A DNA stretch of 64,000 nt from Mesoflavibacter sp. (GTDB lineage Bacteria > Pseudomonadota > Alphaproteobacteria > UBA8366 > Aestuariispiraceae). Under the pieces are notes generated by a model that worked only from the letters and a program-made list of their open reading frames with translations, did not search any database and was not told where the DNA came from. This document shows, piece by piece, positions 49,706 through 57,969 of the stretch; the stretch's first letter is position 1; each line of letters starts with the position of its first letter. The position numbers were made by a program, and so were the translations under genes. Location: positions 186,001-250,000 of the forward strand of contig CP051228.1 in NCBI GenBank assembly GCA_017792345.1. Direction: 5' to 3'.

Positions 49706-50235
49706 CCGGCCTCGCCGAGGGGCTCCGCGCCTGGGACGGAAAATCTACCGAAGCGCTGCTGGAAATCCATAACCGGTACAAGGACGAGAGCGATTTCGTC
49801 GCCCGTCTGATGGACCTTGCGGCCGTCCCGGGATGCGGCCGCGCGGCGACTTGGCTGTTGAAGCGGCACCTTCAGGATGGCAGCAGCGCAGGTGAGGATG
49901 AGACCCGCAAGCTGCTCTCACTTCTCCGGTCCGAGGCCGAACACTGGGAAGTCACGCTGCATTGTCTGCAATGCTTGCCGCATCTTGCCGTGCCCAGGGG
50001 ATCGGTTGCGGCGCTGCGATTGGATATCGACCGCCTGATCGAACATGATCGGCCCTTCGTGCGGGCCTGGGCCTATGGCGGTGCGTTGACCCTGGCGCGG
50101 CAGGATCCGGAGTTGGGCGAATGGGCTGAGCGGCTGTGCCGGGCGGCGTGGATTGCGGAACCGGCCTCGGTACGCGCGCGGCTCCGGCAGATGGGATACT
50201 CAGGCGGCGGAAAGGAAAAGCCGCCCGGCCAATAG
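49702..50235 (+). CDS. Hypothetical helical protein coupled to the oxygenase gene
   Basis: 177 residues from GTG 49702, which overlaps the upstream TGA as GTGA. The sequence is all-helical in appearance and rich in Leu, Ala and Arg (CGRAATWLLKRHLQ, EHWEVTLHCLQCLPHLA, RPFVRAWAYGGALTLA), like HEAT-type repeats. No family was recognised. The overlap argues that it is real and works with, or is regulated with, the Fe(II) oxygenase. The last codons lie in the terminator shared with ohr. Confidence 0.65.
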   Translation: MTGLAEGLRAWDGKSTEALLEIHNRYKDESDFVARLMDLAAVPGCGRAATWLLKRHLQDGSSAGEDETRKLLSLLRSEAEHWEVTLHCLQCLPHLAVPRGSVAALRLDIDRLIEHDRPFVRAWAYGGALTLARQDPELGEWAERLCRAAWIAEPASVRARLRQMGYSGGGKEKPPGQ

Positions 50236-50249
50236 GACCGGACGGCTTT
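50217..50249. terminator. Bidirectional terminator between convergent genes
   Basis: AAAGCCGCCCGG pairs with CCGGACGGCTTT (one mismatch), with A-runs on the left and T-runs on the right, so it can serve the plus-strand gene ending at 50235 and ohr on the minus strand. Confidence 0.72.
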
Positions 50250-50266
50250 CGATTGTTGGACGGCGG

Positions 50267-50692
50267 TTACAGAACGGTCAACTGCACGTCGATATTGTTC
50301 CGGGTCGCGTTGGAATACGGGCAGACCTGGTGGGCTTCCTCGACCAGTTTCTCGGCCGCCGCGCGGTCCAGCCCCGGCAAGTCGACTTCCAGCGCGATTT
50401 CCAGACCGAAACCGCCTGCTTCGCGCGGACCGATCCCGACATGGGCGGTGACATTGGTGTCGGCCGGGACTTTCACACCGGTCTGCGATCCGACGAATTT
50501 CATCGCGCCGATGAAGCAGGCGGCATAACCAGCGGCGAACAGTTGTTCGGGGTTGTTCCCTTCGCCACCGCCGCCGCCGAGCTCCTTCGGCGTCGACAGT
50601 TTGACATCCAGGCTGCCATCCAGAGTGGCGGAATGGCCGTCGCGGCCTCCGGTGGCACGAGCGGCGGTGCGGTACAGAACGTTAACGGACAT
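50267..50692 (-). CDS. ohr: Organic hydroperoxide resistance protein Ohr
   Basis: 141-residue thiol peroxidase of the Ohr/OsmC family. Both catalytic cysteines are visible, in [12 protein letters not shown] and [11 protein letters not shown], with the Ohr-specific start [15 protein letters not shown]. It detoxifies organic and lipid hydroperoxides. It is 71 bp downstream of a secreted hydrolase gene on the same strand, and that gene is divergent from ohrR, so the three form one locus. Confidence 0.95.
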   Translation of the reverse strand: MSVNVLYRTAARATGGRDGHSATLDGSLDVKLSTPKELGGGGGEGNNPEQLFAAGYAACFIGAMKFVGSQTGVKVPADTNVTAHVGIGPREAGGFGLEIALEVDLPGLDRAAAEKLVEEAHQVCPYSNATRNNIDVQLTVL

Positions 50693-50763
50693 GATGCTTT
50701 CTCCTTTCGGGTGGGGACCGGCGGGCGGGATTTCCGTCCCGCCGGTATTCTGGGTGAACTTGA

Positions 50764-51780
50764 TTACCGGGTTGCGAGGACGTCCCGCAGGAACGCCGTC
50801 GCCTGATCAATCGCGGCGCGGGTGGCCGGGGTTTCGGCCAAGGCATTCAGCATGACGAAATCGTGGATCGTCTCATTGTACCGCGTCGTGGTGGTCTCAA
50901 CGCCCGCCGACGTCAGTTTTTCGGCATAGGCCTCGCCCTCATCGCGCAGGACGTCGTTCTCGGCCGTGATGATCAGCGCCTTCGGCAGGCCGGAAAGTTG
51001 GTCCAGCGTAGCGTTCAGCGGCGATACATAGCGGTGCTCCCGCGCGGCCACATCAGGCAGATAGGCGTTCCAGAACCAGTCCATCGCCGGGGCCGTCAGC
51101 CACGGACCGTCACGGAACGTTTCATAAGAGGCGTTGTCCATGCCCGCGTCGGTCACCGGATAGAACAGCAACTGACCGACGAAGTCCGGGCCGCCGCGTT
51201 CCTTGGCCAACAGGCTGACCACTGCGGTCATGTTGCCGCCGACGCTGTCGCCCGCGATCGCGATGCGGTCCGCGTCGATACCGAATTCGGACGGGTTCTC
51301 CGCAACATAGGCCGCGACGGCATAGTCCTGTTCGATGGCGACGGGGAAGCGATGTTCGGGCGACCGGTCATAATCGACGAAGATGACGACGGCCTGTGCG
51401 CCAACGGCCAGTTCCCGAACCAGCCGATCATGGGTCAGGGTATCGCCCATGACCCAGCCGGCACCATGGAAATAGACGATGGCCGGTGCCGCCTCGTCCA
51501 GGCCTTCCGGCCGCAGGACGCGGATTTTGGTCTCCCCGGTCGGGCCAACGGAAAGGACACGGTCTTCGATCGCTACATCAGGCTTCGCGACCGGACCGGA
51601 TTGTGCCCCCGCCAACAGGTCCCGCGCTTCTTGCGGGGACAAGGTATAGATGGCGGGTACTCCGGCAAGGCCATCCAGGAAACCCTGGGTCGTCTTTTCA
51701 AGAACCGGACCGGCAACAGCCGAACCGGCGATACCAACCGACAAAAGCGCGGCGGCAAGAGGTTTACCGAACTCGTACAT
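50764..51780 (-). CDS. Exported alpha/beta hydrolase (HSL/acetyl-esterase type)
   Basis: 338 residues with a signal peptide ([17 protein letters not shown]). The oxyanion-hole motif is [12 protein letters not shown], the nucleophile elbow is IAGDSVGGN (Ser), the acid is likely in ENDVLRDEG (Asp) and the His in IHDFVML, as in hormone-sensitive-lipase-type esterases. It begins 20 bp from an OhrR-like dyad and is transcribed toward ohr, so peroxide-induced expression is likely. Confidence 0.88.
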   Translation of the reverse strand: MYEFGKPLAAALLSVGIAGSAVAGPVLEKTTQGFLDGLAGVPAIYTLSPQEARDLLAGAQSGPVAKPDVAIEDRVLSVGPTGETKIRVLRPEGLDEAAPAIVYFHGAGWVMGDTLTHDRLVRELAVGAQAVVIFVDYDRSPEHRFPVAIEQDYAVAAYVAENPSEFGIDADRIAIAGDSVGGNMTAVVSLLAKERGGPDFVGQLLFYPVTDAGMDNASYETFRDGPWLTAPAMDWFWNAYLPDVAAREHRYVSPLNATLDQLSGLPKALIITAENDVLRDEGEAYAEKLTSAGVETTTTRYNETIHDFVMLNALAETPATRAAIDQATAFLRDVLATR

Positions 51781-51799
51781 GTCACTCTCCTTTATTTAT

Positions 51800-51811
51800 A
51801 TCGTGCGCGAT
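51800..51811. promoter_or_regulatory. OhrR-type operator, hydrolase side
   Basis: ATCGTGCGCGAT, an interrupted dyad (ATCG/CGAT), 20 bp upstream of the hydrolase ATG. The same 12-mer recurs at 51870-51881, where its arms are longer. Confidence 0.6.
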
Positions 51812-51866
51812 TGTTTCGTGTTCGATGTATATGGTCGCCCAAACATCCCTGTCAAGCGGTTGCGAT

Positions 51867-51884
51867 TAAATCGTGCGCGATTTA
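51867..51884. promoter_or_regulatory. OhrR-type operator, ohrR side
   Basis: TAAATCG-TGCG-CGATTTA, 7-bp arms with a 4-bp centre, 24 bp upstream of the ohrR ATG. With the second copy near the divergent gene it suggests autorepression plus control of the hydrolase-ohr unit. Confidence 0.65.
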
Positions 51885-51907
51885 TATAAGATACGAAGGA
51901 GACAGCT

Positions 51908-52366
51908 ATGAATGACACCCAAACCGACAATGCCGGGGTTCTGCCCATCGCAGACATGATCTGCTTTTCGGTCTATTCGGCCGGCCATGCGTTCAACCGG
52001 GTCTACAAACCCCTGCTGGACCGGCTGGGCGTGACTTATCCGCAGTATCTGGTTCTGATATCTCTCTGGGACCGGGACGATCAGACCGTCGGTGCGCTCG
52101 GCAAGGCACTGATGCTGGAATCGAACACGCTGACGCCGCTCTTGAAACGGTTGGAGGGCATGGGGCTGGTGTCCCGAGCCCGCGACCCGCAGGACGAACG
52201 CCAGGTCCGTGTCAAACTGACCGAAGCCGGACGCGCCCTGCGCGGAGAGGCCGATTCCATCACGATGTGCATATTGGAGGCGACGGGCCTACCCATCGAG
52301 GAGTTGCGGGATCTTCAGACGAAGATCGTCCGTCTGCGCGATCACCTGAACCGCGCGGCCGCTTAG
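51908..52366 (+). CDS. ohrR: MarR/OhrR family peroxide-sensing repressor
   Basis: 152 residues. The reactive cysteine of OhrR is in ADMICFSVYSAGHAFNR near residue 19. The winged HTH has LSLWDRD-like VLISLWDRDDQTVGALGK and LKRLEGMGLVSRARDPQDERQVRV. OhrR proteins are one- or two-Cys sensors of organic hydroperoxides; further Cys residues occur near the C-terminus (MCILEATG). Its stop overlaps the stop of the convergent APH gene by four bases. Confidence 0.92.
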   Translation: MNDTQTDNAGVLPIADMICFSVYSAGHAFNRVYKPLLDRLGVTYPQYLVLISLWDRDDQTVGALGKALMLESNTLTPLLKRLEGMGLVSRARDPQDERQVRVKLTEAGRALRGEADSITMCILEATGLPIEELRDLQTKIVRLRDHLNRAAA

Positions 52367-53418
52367 GTCCAATCCGACCGAACGCGGGCGACGATCTCCG
52401 GCGACAGATAACAATCGACACGGCCCCGGACGTGGTCGACCAAGGCCGCATCCGTATTCTCGGCCGACCAGTCTTCGGTATCCTGCGCGTCATGCTTGGC
52501 GGTCCGCAAAGTCTTACGGCTTTCGACCCGCCATTTGGCGCACCATGTAACCGACCAGAGCCACATCAATCGGCGCATCGGCATCAGATAGGCGGCGAGT
52601 TGATCCGCCAGGTCTTGGGGCATCGCCTGGCGCCATGTGTCGTAGAAGCCGTCGATTTCCGCCCGGCTCGGCTCCGAATACGTCGCGACATCCCAGGTCG
52701 TGGAGGTGTACAGCGTGGCATGGGCCAGATCGAACCCGGCCCCGCCATAACGTCCCTTTTCCAGATCGACCAGAAAGGCGCGCTCTGACGCGTCGACCAT
52801 GAAATTCCCCGGATGCGCATCGAAGGAAATCAGGCGCGCCGGGGCCGGCGGCAGATCACCCGCGTCCTTTGCGGCGGCGGCCAGTTCCTCGGCGATCATG
52901 GCCGCGCTATCGGGATGGAGGTCGGCGCCCTCCAGAAAGGCGGCCTGACCTCGCACTTCCGCCAAGGTCTCGGCCATTGGATCGGTTTGATCGATCAGCG
53001 GTCCCCGCGCGCCGGACGCCGGAACCCGCAGCGCATGGATCGACGCCAGGGCCTCGGCCGCCAAGGGCAGTTCCTCCGGCGCAGACAAGACACGTCCTCG
53101 AATTCGGTCGACGATCAGCGCCCCCATCGGCAGGTCCGGGTCCGGCGCCAGGACGCCATGACAGCGCGGCGCATGGCCGCCTTGGCTCATCCGTTCAAAA
53201 CATGCGGCCTGATAGGCCAGGTTATGGGCCGCATCCAACCGCATCTGGCTCTGCCTCGGCACCCGCAGCAGCAGATCCGTGCCATCAATCGCAACATGAT
53301 CATGCGCCAGCCCCGTCGTCGGAAACGCCTGCAAGGCCTCCAACTCGATCCCGGCGAACTCCGGTCGGTCGGTCAGGGCACGATGCAGGGCCGGGATCCG
53401 CTGTTCAATCGCCGTCAT
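52363..53418 (-). CDS. Aminoglycoside-phosphotransferase-fold kinase
   Basis: 351 residues of the APH/choline-kinase superfamily. The catalytic loop reads ISFDAHPGNFMVD (Brenner-type HxDxxxxN variant) and the metal motif FLVDLEKGRYGG has DLE where D-F/L-D/E is usual. N-lobe features such as DLLLRVPRQ are weaker. The substrate is probably a small alcohol, sugar or lipid head group, not an antibiotic. It is the last gene of a five-gene overlapping operon, with its ATG in the stop of the preceding gene. Confidence 0.82.
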   Translation of the reverse strand: MTAIEQRIPALHRALTDRPEFAGIELEALQAFPTTGLAHDHVAIDGTDLLLRVPRQSQMRLDAAHNLAYQAACFERMSQGGHAPRCHGVLAPDPDLPMGALIVDRIRGRVLSAPEELPLAAEALASIHALRVPASGARGPLIDQTDPMAETLAEVRGQAAFLEGADLHPDSAAMIAEELAAAAKDAGDLPPAPARLISFDAHPGNFMVDASERAFLVDLEKGRYGGAGFDLAHATLYTSTTWDVATYSEPSRAEIDGFYDTWRQAMPQDLADQLAAYLMPMRRLMWLWSVTWCAKWRVESRKTLRTAKHDAQDTEDWSAENTDAALVDHVRGRVDCYLSPEIVARVRSDWT

Positions 53419-54011
53419 CTCACCTTTCCCCTTCGGAATCGTTCATATCCGGCCCCATCGTCGACATCGGCCTTTGTCGCGGCCAGACCGTGGCTATGGC
53501 CGGGGGGCAGGCTGGCGATCGTATCCTCCAAAGCATGCGGGCCCGACCATCGCACGCCGGTCATGAACCCGTAGGGCACAGGGCGGCGGCGAGCCAGACC
53601 GGCCAGCCAATAGCCGCCATCCTCCGCCGGGCCGAACACCGCGTCGGCGCGGCCCAGCGTCCGGAAGGCCGCAGTGATATCGTCGACCCCGATATCCGGT
53701 ATGTCGCTGCCGATAATGATCGCGGGGCCCGGCGGCAGATCACGAAACGCGGTCGCCATCCGCCGTCCCAGATCGCCGGATGCCTGGACCATGACCTCCC
53801 GCCCTGGGAAGAACCTGGCTTCGCGAAAATGGGATACCGCGACGATCAGACGCCACGGCCCCTGCGACAGACGATCCAGGGTCTCTATCAGGTTGCGGCG
53901 ATAGAAGCGGTATGCGGCCATCCGTCCGATATCGGCGGCCAGGCGGCGCTTGCCGACACCGAAACGCGGCGCACGGGCAAACACGACAAGGTAACGACTT
54001 GGCCCCCTCAT
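53415..54011 (-). CDS. TIGR04282-type glycosyltransferase (arsenosugar-associated)
   Basis: 198 residues of the CofC-like nucleotidyl/glycosyltransferase family TIGR04282, with FARAPRFGVGKRRLA at the N-terminus, IIGSDIPDIGVDDI in the middle and FGPAEDGGYWLAGL. Start ATG 54011 overlaps the upstream TGA (ATGA). The family is typically paired with TIGR04283, as here, and with the radical-SAM arsenosugar enzyme ArsS, which is absent from this window. Confidence 0.85.
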   Translation of the reverse strand: MRGPSRYLVVFARAPRFGVGKRRLAADIGRMAAYRFYRRNLIETLDRLSQGPWRLIVAVSHFREARFFPGREVMVQASGDLGRRMATAFRDLPPGPAIIIGSDIPDIGVDDITAAFRTLGRADAVFGPAEDGGYWLAGLARRRPVPYGFMTGVRWSGPHALEDTIASLPPGHSHGLAATKADVDDGAGYERFRRGKVR

Positions 54012-54709
54012 CCATACACCCAGCGGATCGCCCGCGGCGGCATGCCCAGGAAGTAGAGCCCCAGGCAAAGCAGATTGCGCGCACTGCGTCGCAGGTATCC
54101 GTCCCGCCGGAACTTCTCTGCCGAGGTGATCAAGCGGGCGTCCAATCGGCGCAATCGTCCCTTGCCGATCCGGCGTATCAGCGCGACGTCTTCCATCAAT
54201 GGAAGATCCGGATAGCCGCCGACCGCGTCAAGAAACCGTCGGCCGATCACGAGCCCCTGGTCGCCATAGGGAAGTCCTAATACCCGGCAGCGCCAATCGA
54301 CCATGTGTTCCAGACGCCGCGCCGAGGGACTTGCATCATCCAGGGCGAAACCGAAATAGCCCGCCCTGAACTCACTCTCCGGATCGTCCATAAAGGCGGC
54401 AATCAGAGAGTCCCAGTTCGACGGCAAAACGGAATCCGCGTGCAGGATCACCAGCCAATCCGACAAAGCGGCCGCTATTCCGGCCCGGATCTGCGGGCCG
54501 CGCCCTCCCTCCGCGACGGCGATCCGCGCCTGATGACGGGATGCCAAATCGGCAGTCGCGTCGGATGACCCGCCATCGGCGATGACGACATCCAAATCCA
54601 CTTGCTGCGATTTGAGGGCGGGCAGCAGGCGTCGCAGCCCGTCGGCGGCATTCAATGTCGGAATGACGACCGTCAGAACCGGACGCTTATCATCCGGGCC
54701 GCTCGTCAA
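54008..54709 (-). CDS. TIGR04283-type family-2 glycosyltransferase
   Basis: 233 residues: VVIPTLNAADGLRRLLPAL, DVVIADGGSSDAT, LHADSVLPSNW (DxD-like) and GYPDLPLMEDVALIRRI, a membrane-associated GT2 with a C-terminal hydrophobic patch (LLCLGLYFLGMPPRAI). The start is TTG 54709 overlapping the yidD stop (TTGA), with no better start in frame. It is paired with TIGR04282 downstream. Its donor and acceptor are unknown; the arsenosugar label comes from its usual company. Confidence 0.85.
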   Translation of the reverse strand: MTSGPDDKRPVLTVVIPTLNAADGLRRLLPALKSQQVDLDVVIADGGSSDATADLASRHQARIAVAEGGRGPQIRAGIAAALSDWLVILHADSVLPSNWDSLIAAFMDDPESEFRAGYFGFALDDASPSARRLEHMVDWRCRVLGLPYGDQGLVIGRRFLDAVGGYPDLPLMEDVALIRRIGKGRLRRLDARLITSAEKFRRDGYLRRSARNLLCLGLYFLGMPPRAIRWVYG

Positions 54710-54939
54710 TCGGGCACCGGATCATGGCCTGATCCGCCCCAGGGGTGACACCGCAATATACGCCGAACGGCCAATGCCCCTCCGCGCCGTGCCCCATGCC
54801 GCCGTACCGCCTCCATCCCATATTCGGAGCAAGTCGGCAGGAAACGGCATCGCCGCCCCAGGAAATAGGACAAGGTCACACGGTAAAACTGGATCAAGCC
54901 GATCAGCAACCAGGCGGCCGGACTGCGCCGGTCAGCCAT
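54706..54939 (-). CDS. yidD: Membrane protein insertion efficiency factor YidD
   Basis: 77 residues from ATG 54939. The YidD fold is clear in LIGLIQFYRVTLSYFLGRRCRFLPTCS, with the Cys-containing PTCSEYGMEAVRRHG and the CHPWGGSGHDPVP end. It assists the YidC insertase, but in most bacteria it sits beside rnpA-yidC; here it is in an unrelated operon, between a NifU-like gene (8-bp overlap) and a glycosyltransferase (4-bp overlap). Confidence 0.93.
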   Translation of the reverse strand: MADRRSPAAWLLIGLIQFYRVTLSYFLGRRCRFLPTCSEYGMEAVRRHGARRGGALAVRRILRCHPWGGSGHDPVPD

Positions 54940-55390
54940 CGGTCCCGGTCGCCCGCCCGGCGGCAGCGTCCTCCATCGCCCGGACCACGGCCTTGAACGG
55001 CAACAGGATGGAGGCATGCCGTGACTTGTGGTTCCGGGCCGGTTCCAGGACAGCCAGATCGGCCCATTCGCCCGACGGAGCGGGCCCGCCCCCCTTCAAC
55101 ATCGCTTCGACAGAGTCGCGGATCGCCATCAGGTCGCCGACCGACTTGCCGGCGGCATGGGCCTTCATGATCGCGGCGGCGGATTGGCCTAGCGCACAGG
55201 CCCGCACTTGCTGGCCATAAGCCTCGATCCGGCCGTCCGGTGCCAGCTTGACGTCGACGCGAATGCGGCTTCCGCAAAGCGGACTGTCCATCTGAACGCT
55301 GGCGTCGGGATCCGCCAATCGGTCGTCCTTCGCCAGGCCGCCGGCCAGCGTCAGGATGCGATCATTGTATAGGGCCTCATGACTTTCCAT
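54932..55390 (-). CDS. Iron-sulfur cluster scaffold-like protein (IscU/NifU-N fold)
   Basis: 152 residues. The IscU-like cysteines appear in SPLCGSRIRVDV and RACALGQSAAAI. The third canonical Cys position, in HKSRHASILLPF, is Ala (RHAS), so cluster ligation must differ from IscU. ATG 55390 is chosen; the longer frame upstream runs into the folE promoter region. It is divergent from folE and heads the overlapping operon with yidD. Confidence 0.8.
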   Translation of the reverse strand: MESHEALYNDRILTLAGGLAKDDRLADPDASVQMDSPLCGSRIRVDVKLAPDGRIEAYGQQVRACALGQSAAAIMKAHAAGKSVGDLMAIRDSVEAMLKGGGPAPSGEWADLAVLEPARNHKSRHASILLPFKAVVRAMEDAAAGRATGTDG

Positions 55391-55537
55391 GTGCCGATTC
55401 CCATGCGGATTGGGCCGATTTTGGAAAAGGTTTGTCGCAGGTGATATTGTTGACTTCGACGGTCTTTGCAACGATATAGCCGAATTCTAACCGGGAAGCC
55501 CAACTTCCCGAAGCACTTAGGAAAGGTACCCGTCGCC

Positions 55538-56134
55538 ATGTCGGACAAGGCGCTGCGCCCGAAAATCGTCCCCGGCCGCCCCTCGCAGGAGGAAGCGGAA
55601 GAGGCCGTGCGGACGCTGCTGCGCTGGGCGGGCGACAATCCTGAGCGCGAAGGGCTGATCGACACGCCGAACCGCGTCGTCCGGTCCTATGCCGAATTCT
55701 ATTCCGGCTATACGACCGATGCCGAAGAGGAACTGCGCCGCACTTTCGAAGAGACCGAGGGCTATGACGAAATGGTCATGCTGCGCGGCATATCCTTCGA
55801 AAGCCATTGCGAACACCACATGGTGCCGATCATCGGCACGGCGCATGTCGCCTATCTGCCGCGCACCCGCGTTGTCGGCATCTCCAAGCTGGCCCGCGTC
55901 GTCGATATCTTCGCCAAGCGCCTGCAGACGCAGGAGACGATGACGGTCCAGATCGCACAGACGATTGACCGTGCCTTGCAACCGCGCGGCGTCGCGGTCG
56001 TCATTGATGCCGAACATCAGTGCATGACCACGCGGGGCATCCACAAGCCAGGCGTCAGCACGGTGACCAGCCAGCTGCTGGGCGCCTTCCGCGAGAACCC
56101 GGAAGCCCGCCGCGAATTTCTGGCGATGATCTGA
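55538..56134 (+). CDS. folE: GTP cyclohydrolase I
   Basis: 198-residue enzyme that makes 7,8-dihydroneopterin triphosphate, the first step of folate synthesis. Zinc ligands are in [13 protein letters not shown] (Cys, His) and [12 protein letters not shown] (Cys). ATG 55538 gives the standard FolE length; the upstream in-frame ATG at 55466 adds 24 residues outside the family. It is divergent from the NifU-like operon. Confidence 0.96.
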   Translation: MSDKALRPKIVPGRPSQEEAEEAVRTLLRWAGDNPEREGLIDTPNRVVRSYAEFYSGYTTDAEEELRRTFEETEGYDEMVMLRGISFESHCEHHMVPIIGTAHVAYLPRTRVVGISKLARVVDIFAKRLQTQETMTVQIAQTIDRALQPRGVAVVIDAEHQCMTTRGIHKPGVSTVTSQLLGAFRENPEARREFLAMI

Positions 56135-56186
56135 CCATTGACGTTATAGTCGCCGCCATGGTGTTTCTCTGGGGCGGTAACCATCC

Positions 56187-57344
56187 ATGACACGAATGTC
56201 GGCAAAGGCTCTGAACTGGAGCCTGCGGCTCTTGGTAGCCGTGATGATGCTGATTGTCCTCGATATTCATCATTCGGCCTTCGCCAATGCCAAGACGCGT
56301 GCCGACATCGACTCCGCCGCCGCCTGCCAGGCGGGACGCGACTCGCTGGCCGGGTTGGACGTTGCGACGCGCACGAACGTTCTGTCCCCGCCGAAACGCG
56401 ACGGCCACGCGGTCAATGTCGATATCGGCCTCTATGTCGAACGTCTGGACTCGATCAGCGAGGTCGACCATTCCTTCCAGGTGGAGGCCTTCCTGGAACT
56501 GATCTGGTGCGATCCCCGGCTGGCTTACCAAGGGCAACCGAACGCGCCGGACCGAATCGTCTATTTGGAAGACCGTGCCCATGAGGAGCACGGCAGGATC
56601 TGGGGTCCGGACATCATTTTCGTGAACACCGCGGGCCCGCCCGACGTCCAGCAGGAAGAGTTGATCATCTTCCCGGACGGCACGGTCATCTATGAGGAGC
56701 GCGTCGCGGTCAGCCTGCGGGCGCGTTACGATTTCACAAAGTTTCCCTTCGACAGTCAGCGCCTGGCGATCGAGATCGAATCGTTTTCCTGGCCGTCCAG
56801 CGATCTGATTCTGCATCGTGACGAGACGAAAATCGGCTTTTCCGAGGGATTCAACATCCCGTCCTGGGATCTGACCGGGTTCACATCCGAGATCCGCAAT
56901 GTCCGCGAAATCCGGGACCGGGACACATTTTCGGAACTGCTGTTCGTGATCCACGCCGAGCGGGTTCCCGAGCCCTTCGTCTACCGTCTGATTCTGCCGC
57001 TTCTGCTGATCGTTATGATCTCCTGGTCGGTTTTCTGGCTGCGGACATCGGATACGGGACGCTTCGGCGTCACCTTCACGACGATCCTGACGGTCGTCGC
57101 CTTCAATTTCGTCGTCACCGACAAGCTGCCCAATGTGCCGGAGGTGACTTATATGGAAACGCTGTTCGGCTTCGCCTTCCTGTTCCTGCTGCTGGTGGTC
57201 ATTCAGAACACGGTGGCAGACCGGATGACGGCGTTCGGCCGGGACGCCCAATCCGAGCGGTTCGACGCCTTGGCGCGGGTCGCCTTTCCGGTCGTCTTTT
57301 TCGCCGGCGTCGCGGCTGTGACCTTCGCGTTCGGAATTCTCTGA
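56187..57344 (+). CDS. Prokaryotic pentameric ligand-gated ion channel
   Basis: 385-residue Cys-loop-superfamily channel (GLIC/ELIC type). A signal peptide (about 1-34) precedes a beta-sandwich ligand domain with IWGPDIIFVN (WxPD motif) and YDFTKFPFD, the Cys-loop core without the flanking cysteines. Four helices follow: M1 264-285, M2 291-311 (GRFGVTFTTILTVVAFN, with Leu at 9' and Thr at 6'), M3 321-343 and M4 363-384. M2 aligns with GLIC around AFN and LPxxP. The -2' residue is Thr and not Glu, so ion selectivity cannot be predicted. It stands alone. Confidence 0.9.
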   Translation: MTRMSAKALNWSLRLLVAVMMLIVLDIHHSAFANAKTRADIDSAAACQAGRDSLAGLDVATRTNVLSPPKRDGHAVNVDIGLYVERLDSISEVDHSFQVEAFLELIWCDPRLAYQGQPNAPDRIVYLEDRAHEEHGRIWGPDIIFVNTAGPPDVQQEELIIFPDGTVIYEERVAVSLRARYDFTKFPFDSQRLAIEIESFSWPSSDLILHRDETKIGFSEGFNIPSWDLTGFTSEIRNVREIRDRDTFSELLFVIHAERVPEPFVYRLILPLLLIVMISWSVFWLRTSDTGRFGVTFTTILTVVAFNFVVTDKLPNVPEVTYMETLFGFAFLFLLLVVIQNTVADRMTAFGRDAQSERFDALARVAFPVVFFAGVAAVTFAFGIL

Positions 57345-57406
57345 CCGGGCACAAACGCCGGGGCGCGTCGCGCTGCCGCACGGGCGGTTTTCAAGCCCCG
57401 GATTCC

Positions 57407-57435
57407 TTGACTCCTTAAGGCGGCAAGACTAGTGT
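57407..57435 (+). promoter_or_regulatory. Candidate promoter of the F0 ATP synthase operon
   Basis: TTGACT (57407-57412) and TAGTGT after 17 bases, about 80 bp before atpI. The rest of the 172-bp gap shows no other strong signal. Confidence 0.4.
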
Positions 57436-57516
57436 CCGCGCGCGTGGAAAAGGGGGCTTCCGGCCACCCGCCACGGCCAAGGGCAGAGTACAGAGTTTGA
57501 GGGGGTATCCGACGCG

Positions 57517-57900
57517 ATGACCGAGGGCGACAACAAGCCCTCATCGGACGATTTCGACGCCCGTTTGCGGGCCGCCCGAAACGCCTATGAGGCCCGTTCC
57601 GGACGGTCAAGCAGCACCGGAGACGGCACGCAGCCGAAATCCGGGATGCAGGGGCTCGGCTTCGCACTGCGCGTCGGCACGGAATTGGTCGCGGCCACCG
57701 GCATCGGGGTGGCGATCGGATACGGATTGGATCGCTGGTTGGGCACGGGCCCTTGGCTGCTGATCTTTTTCCTGTTCCTCGGTGGGGCCGCCGGGGTAAC
57801 GAATGTCTACCGCCTGGCCAGCGGCATGGATCAAGGTGTCGGCTGGCGCCGTCCCGGGGACAATACTCCGGAAAAGGACGACGGCCGGGGCAAAAGTTAG
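57517..57900 (+). CDS. atpI: AtpZ/AtpI family protein
   Basis: 127 residues. An unstructured hydrophilic N-terminus (about 1-45) is followed by two helices: LRVGTELVAATGIGVAIGYGL and WLLIFFLFLGGAAGVTNVYRL, the AtpZ/AtpI arrangement. It is the usual first gene of the alphaproteobacterial F0 operon and is thought to help assemble the c-ring or import Mg2+. It is followed by atpB after 69 bp. Confidence 0.88.
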   Translation: MTEGDNKPSSDDFDARLRAARNAYEARSGRSSSTGDGTQPKSGMQGLGFALRVGTELVAATGIGVAIGYGLDRWLGTGPWLLIFFLFLGGAAGVTNVYRLASGMDQGVGWRRPGDNTPEKDDGRGKS

Positions 57901-57969
57901 AACGCGTATTTGGGTTAACCCGCGGACCGCAATGGTTCCGCCAGATGAAGATCGAGGAAAGGGGTCGCC

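Noticed and set aside
52363-53418. Antibiotic resistance kinase
   Set aside because: The APH fold is shared by many metabolic kinases, and the operon context does not suggest resistance.
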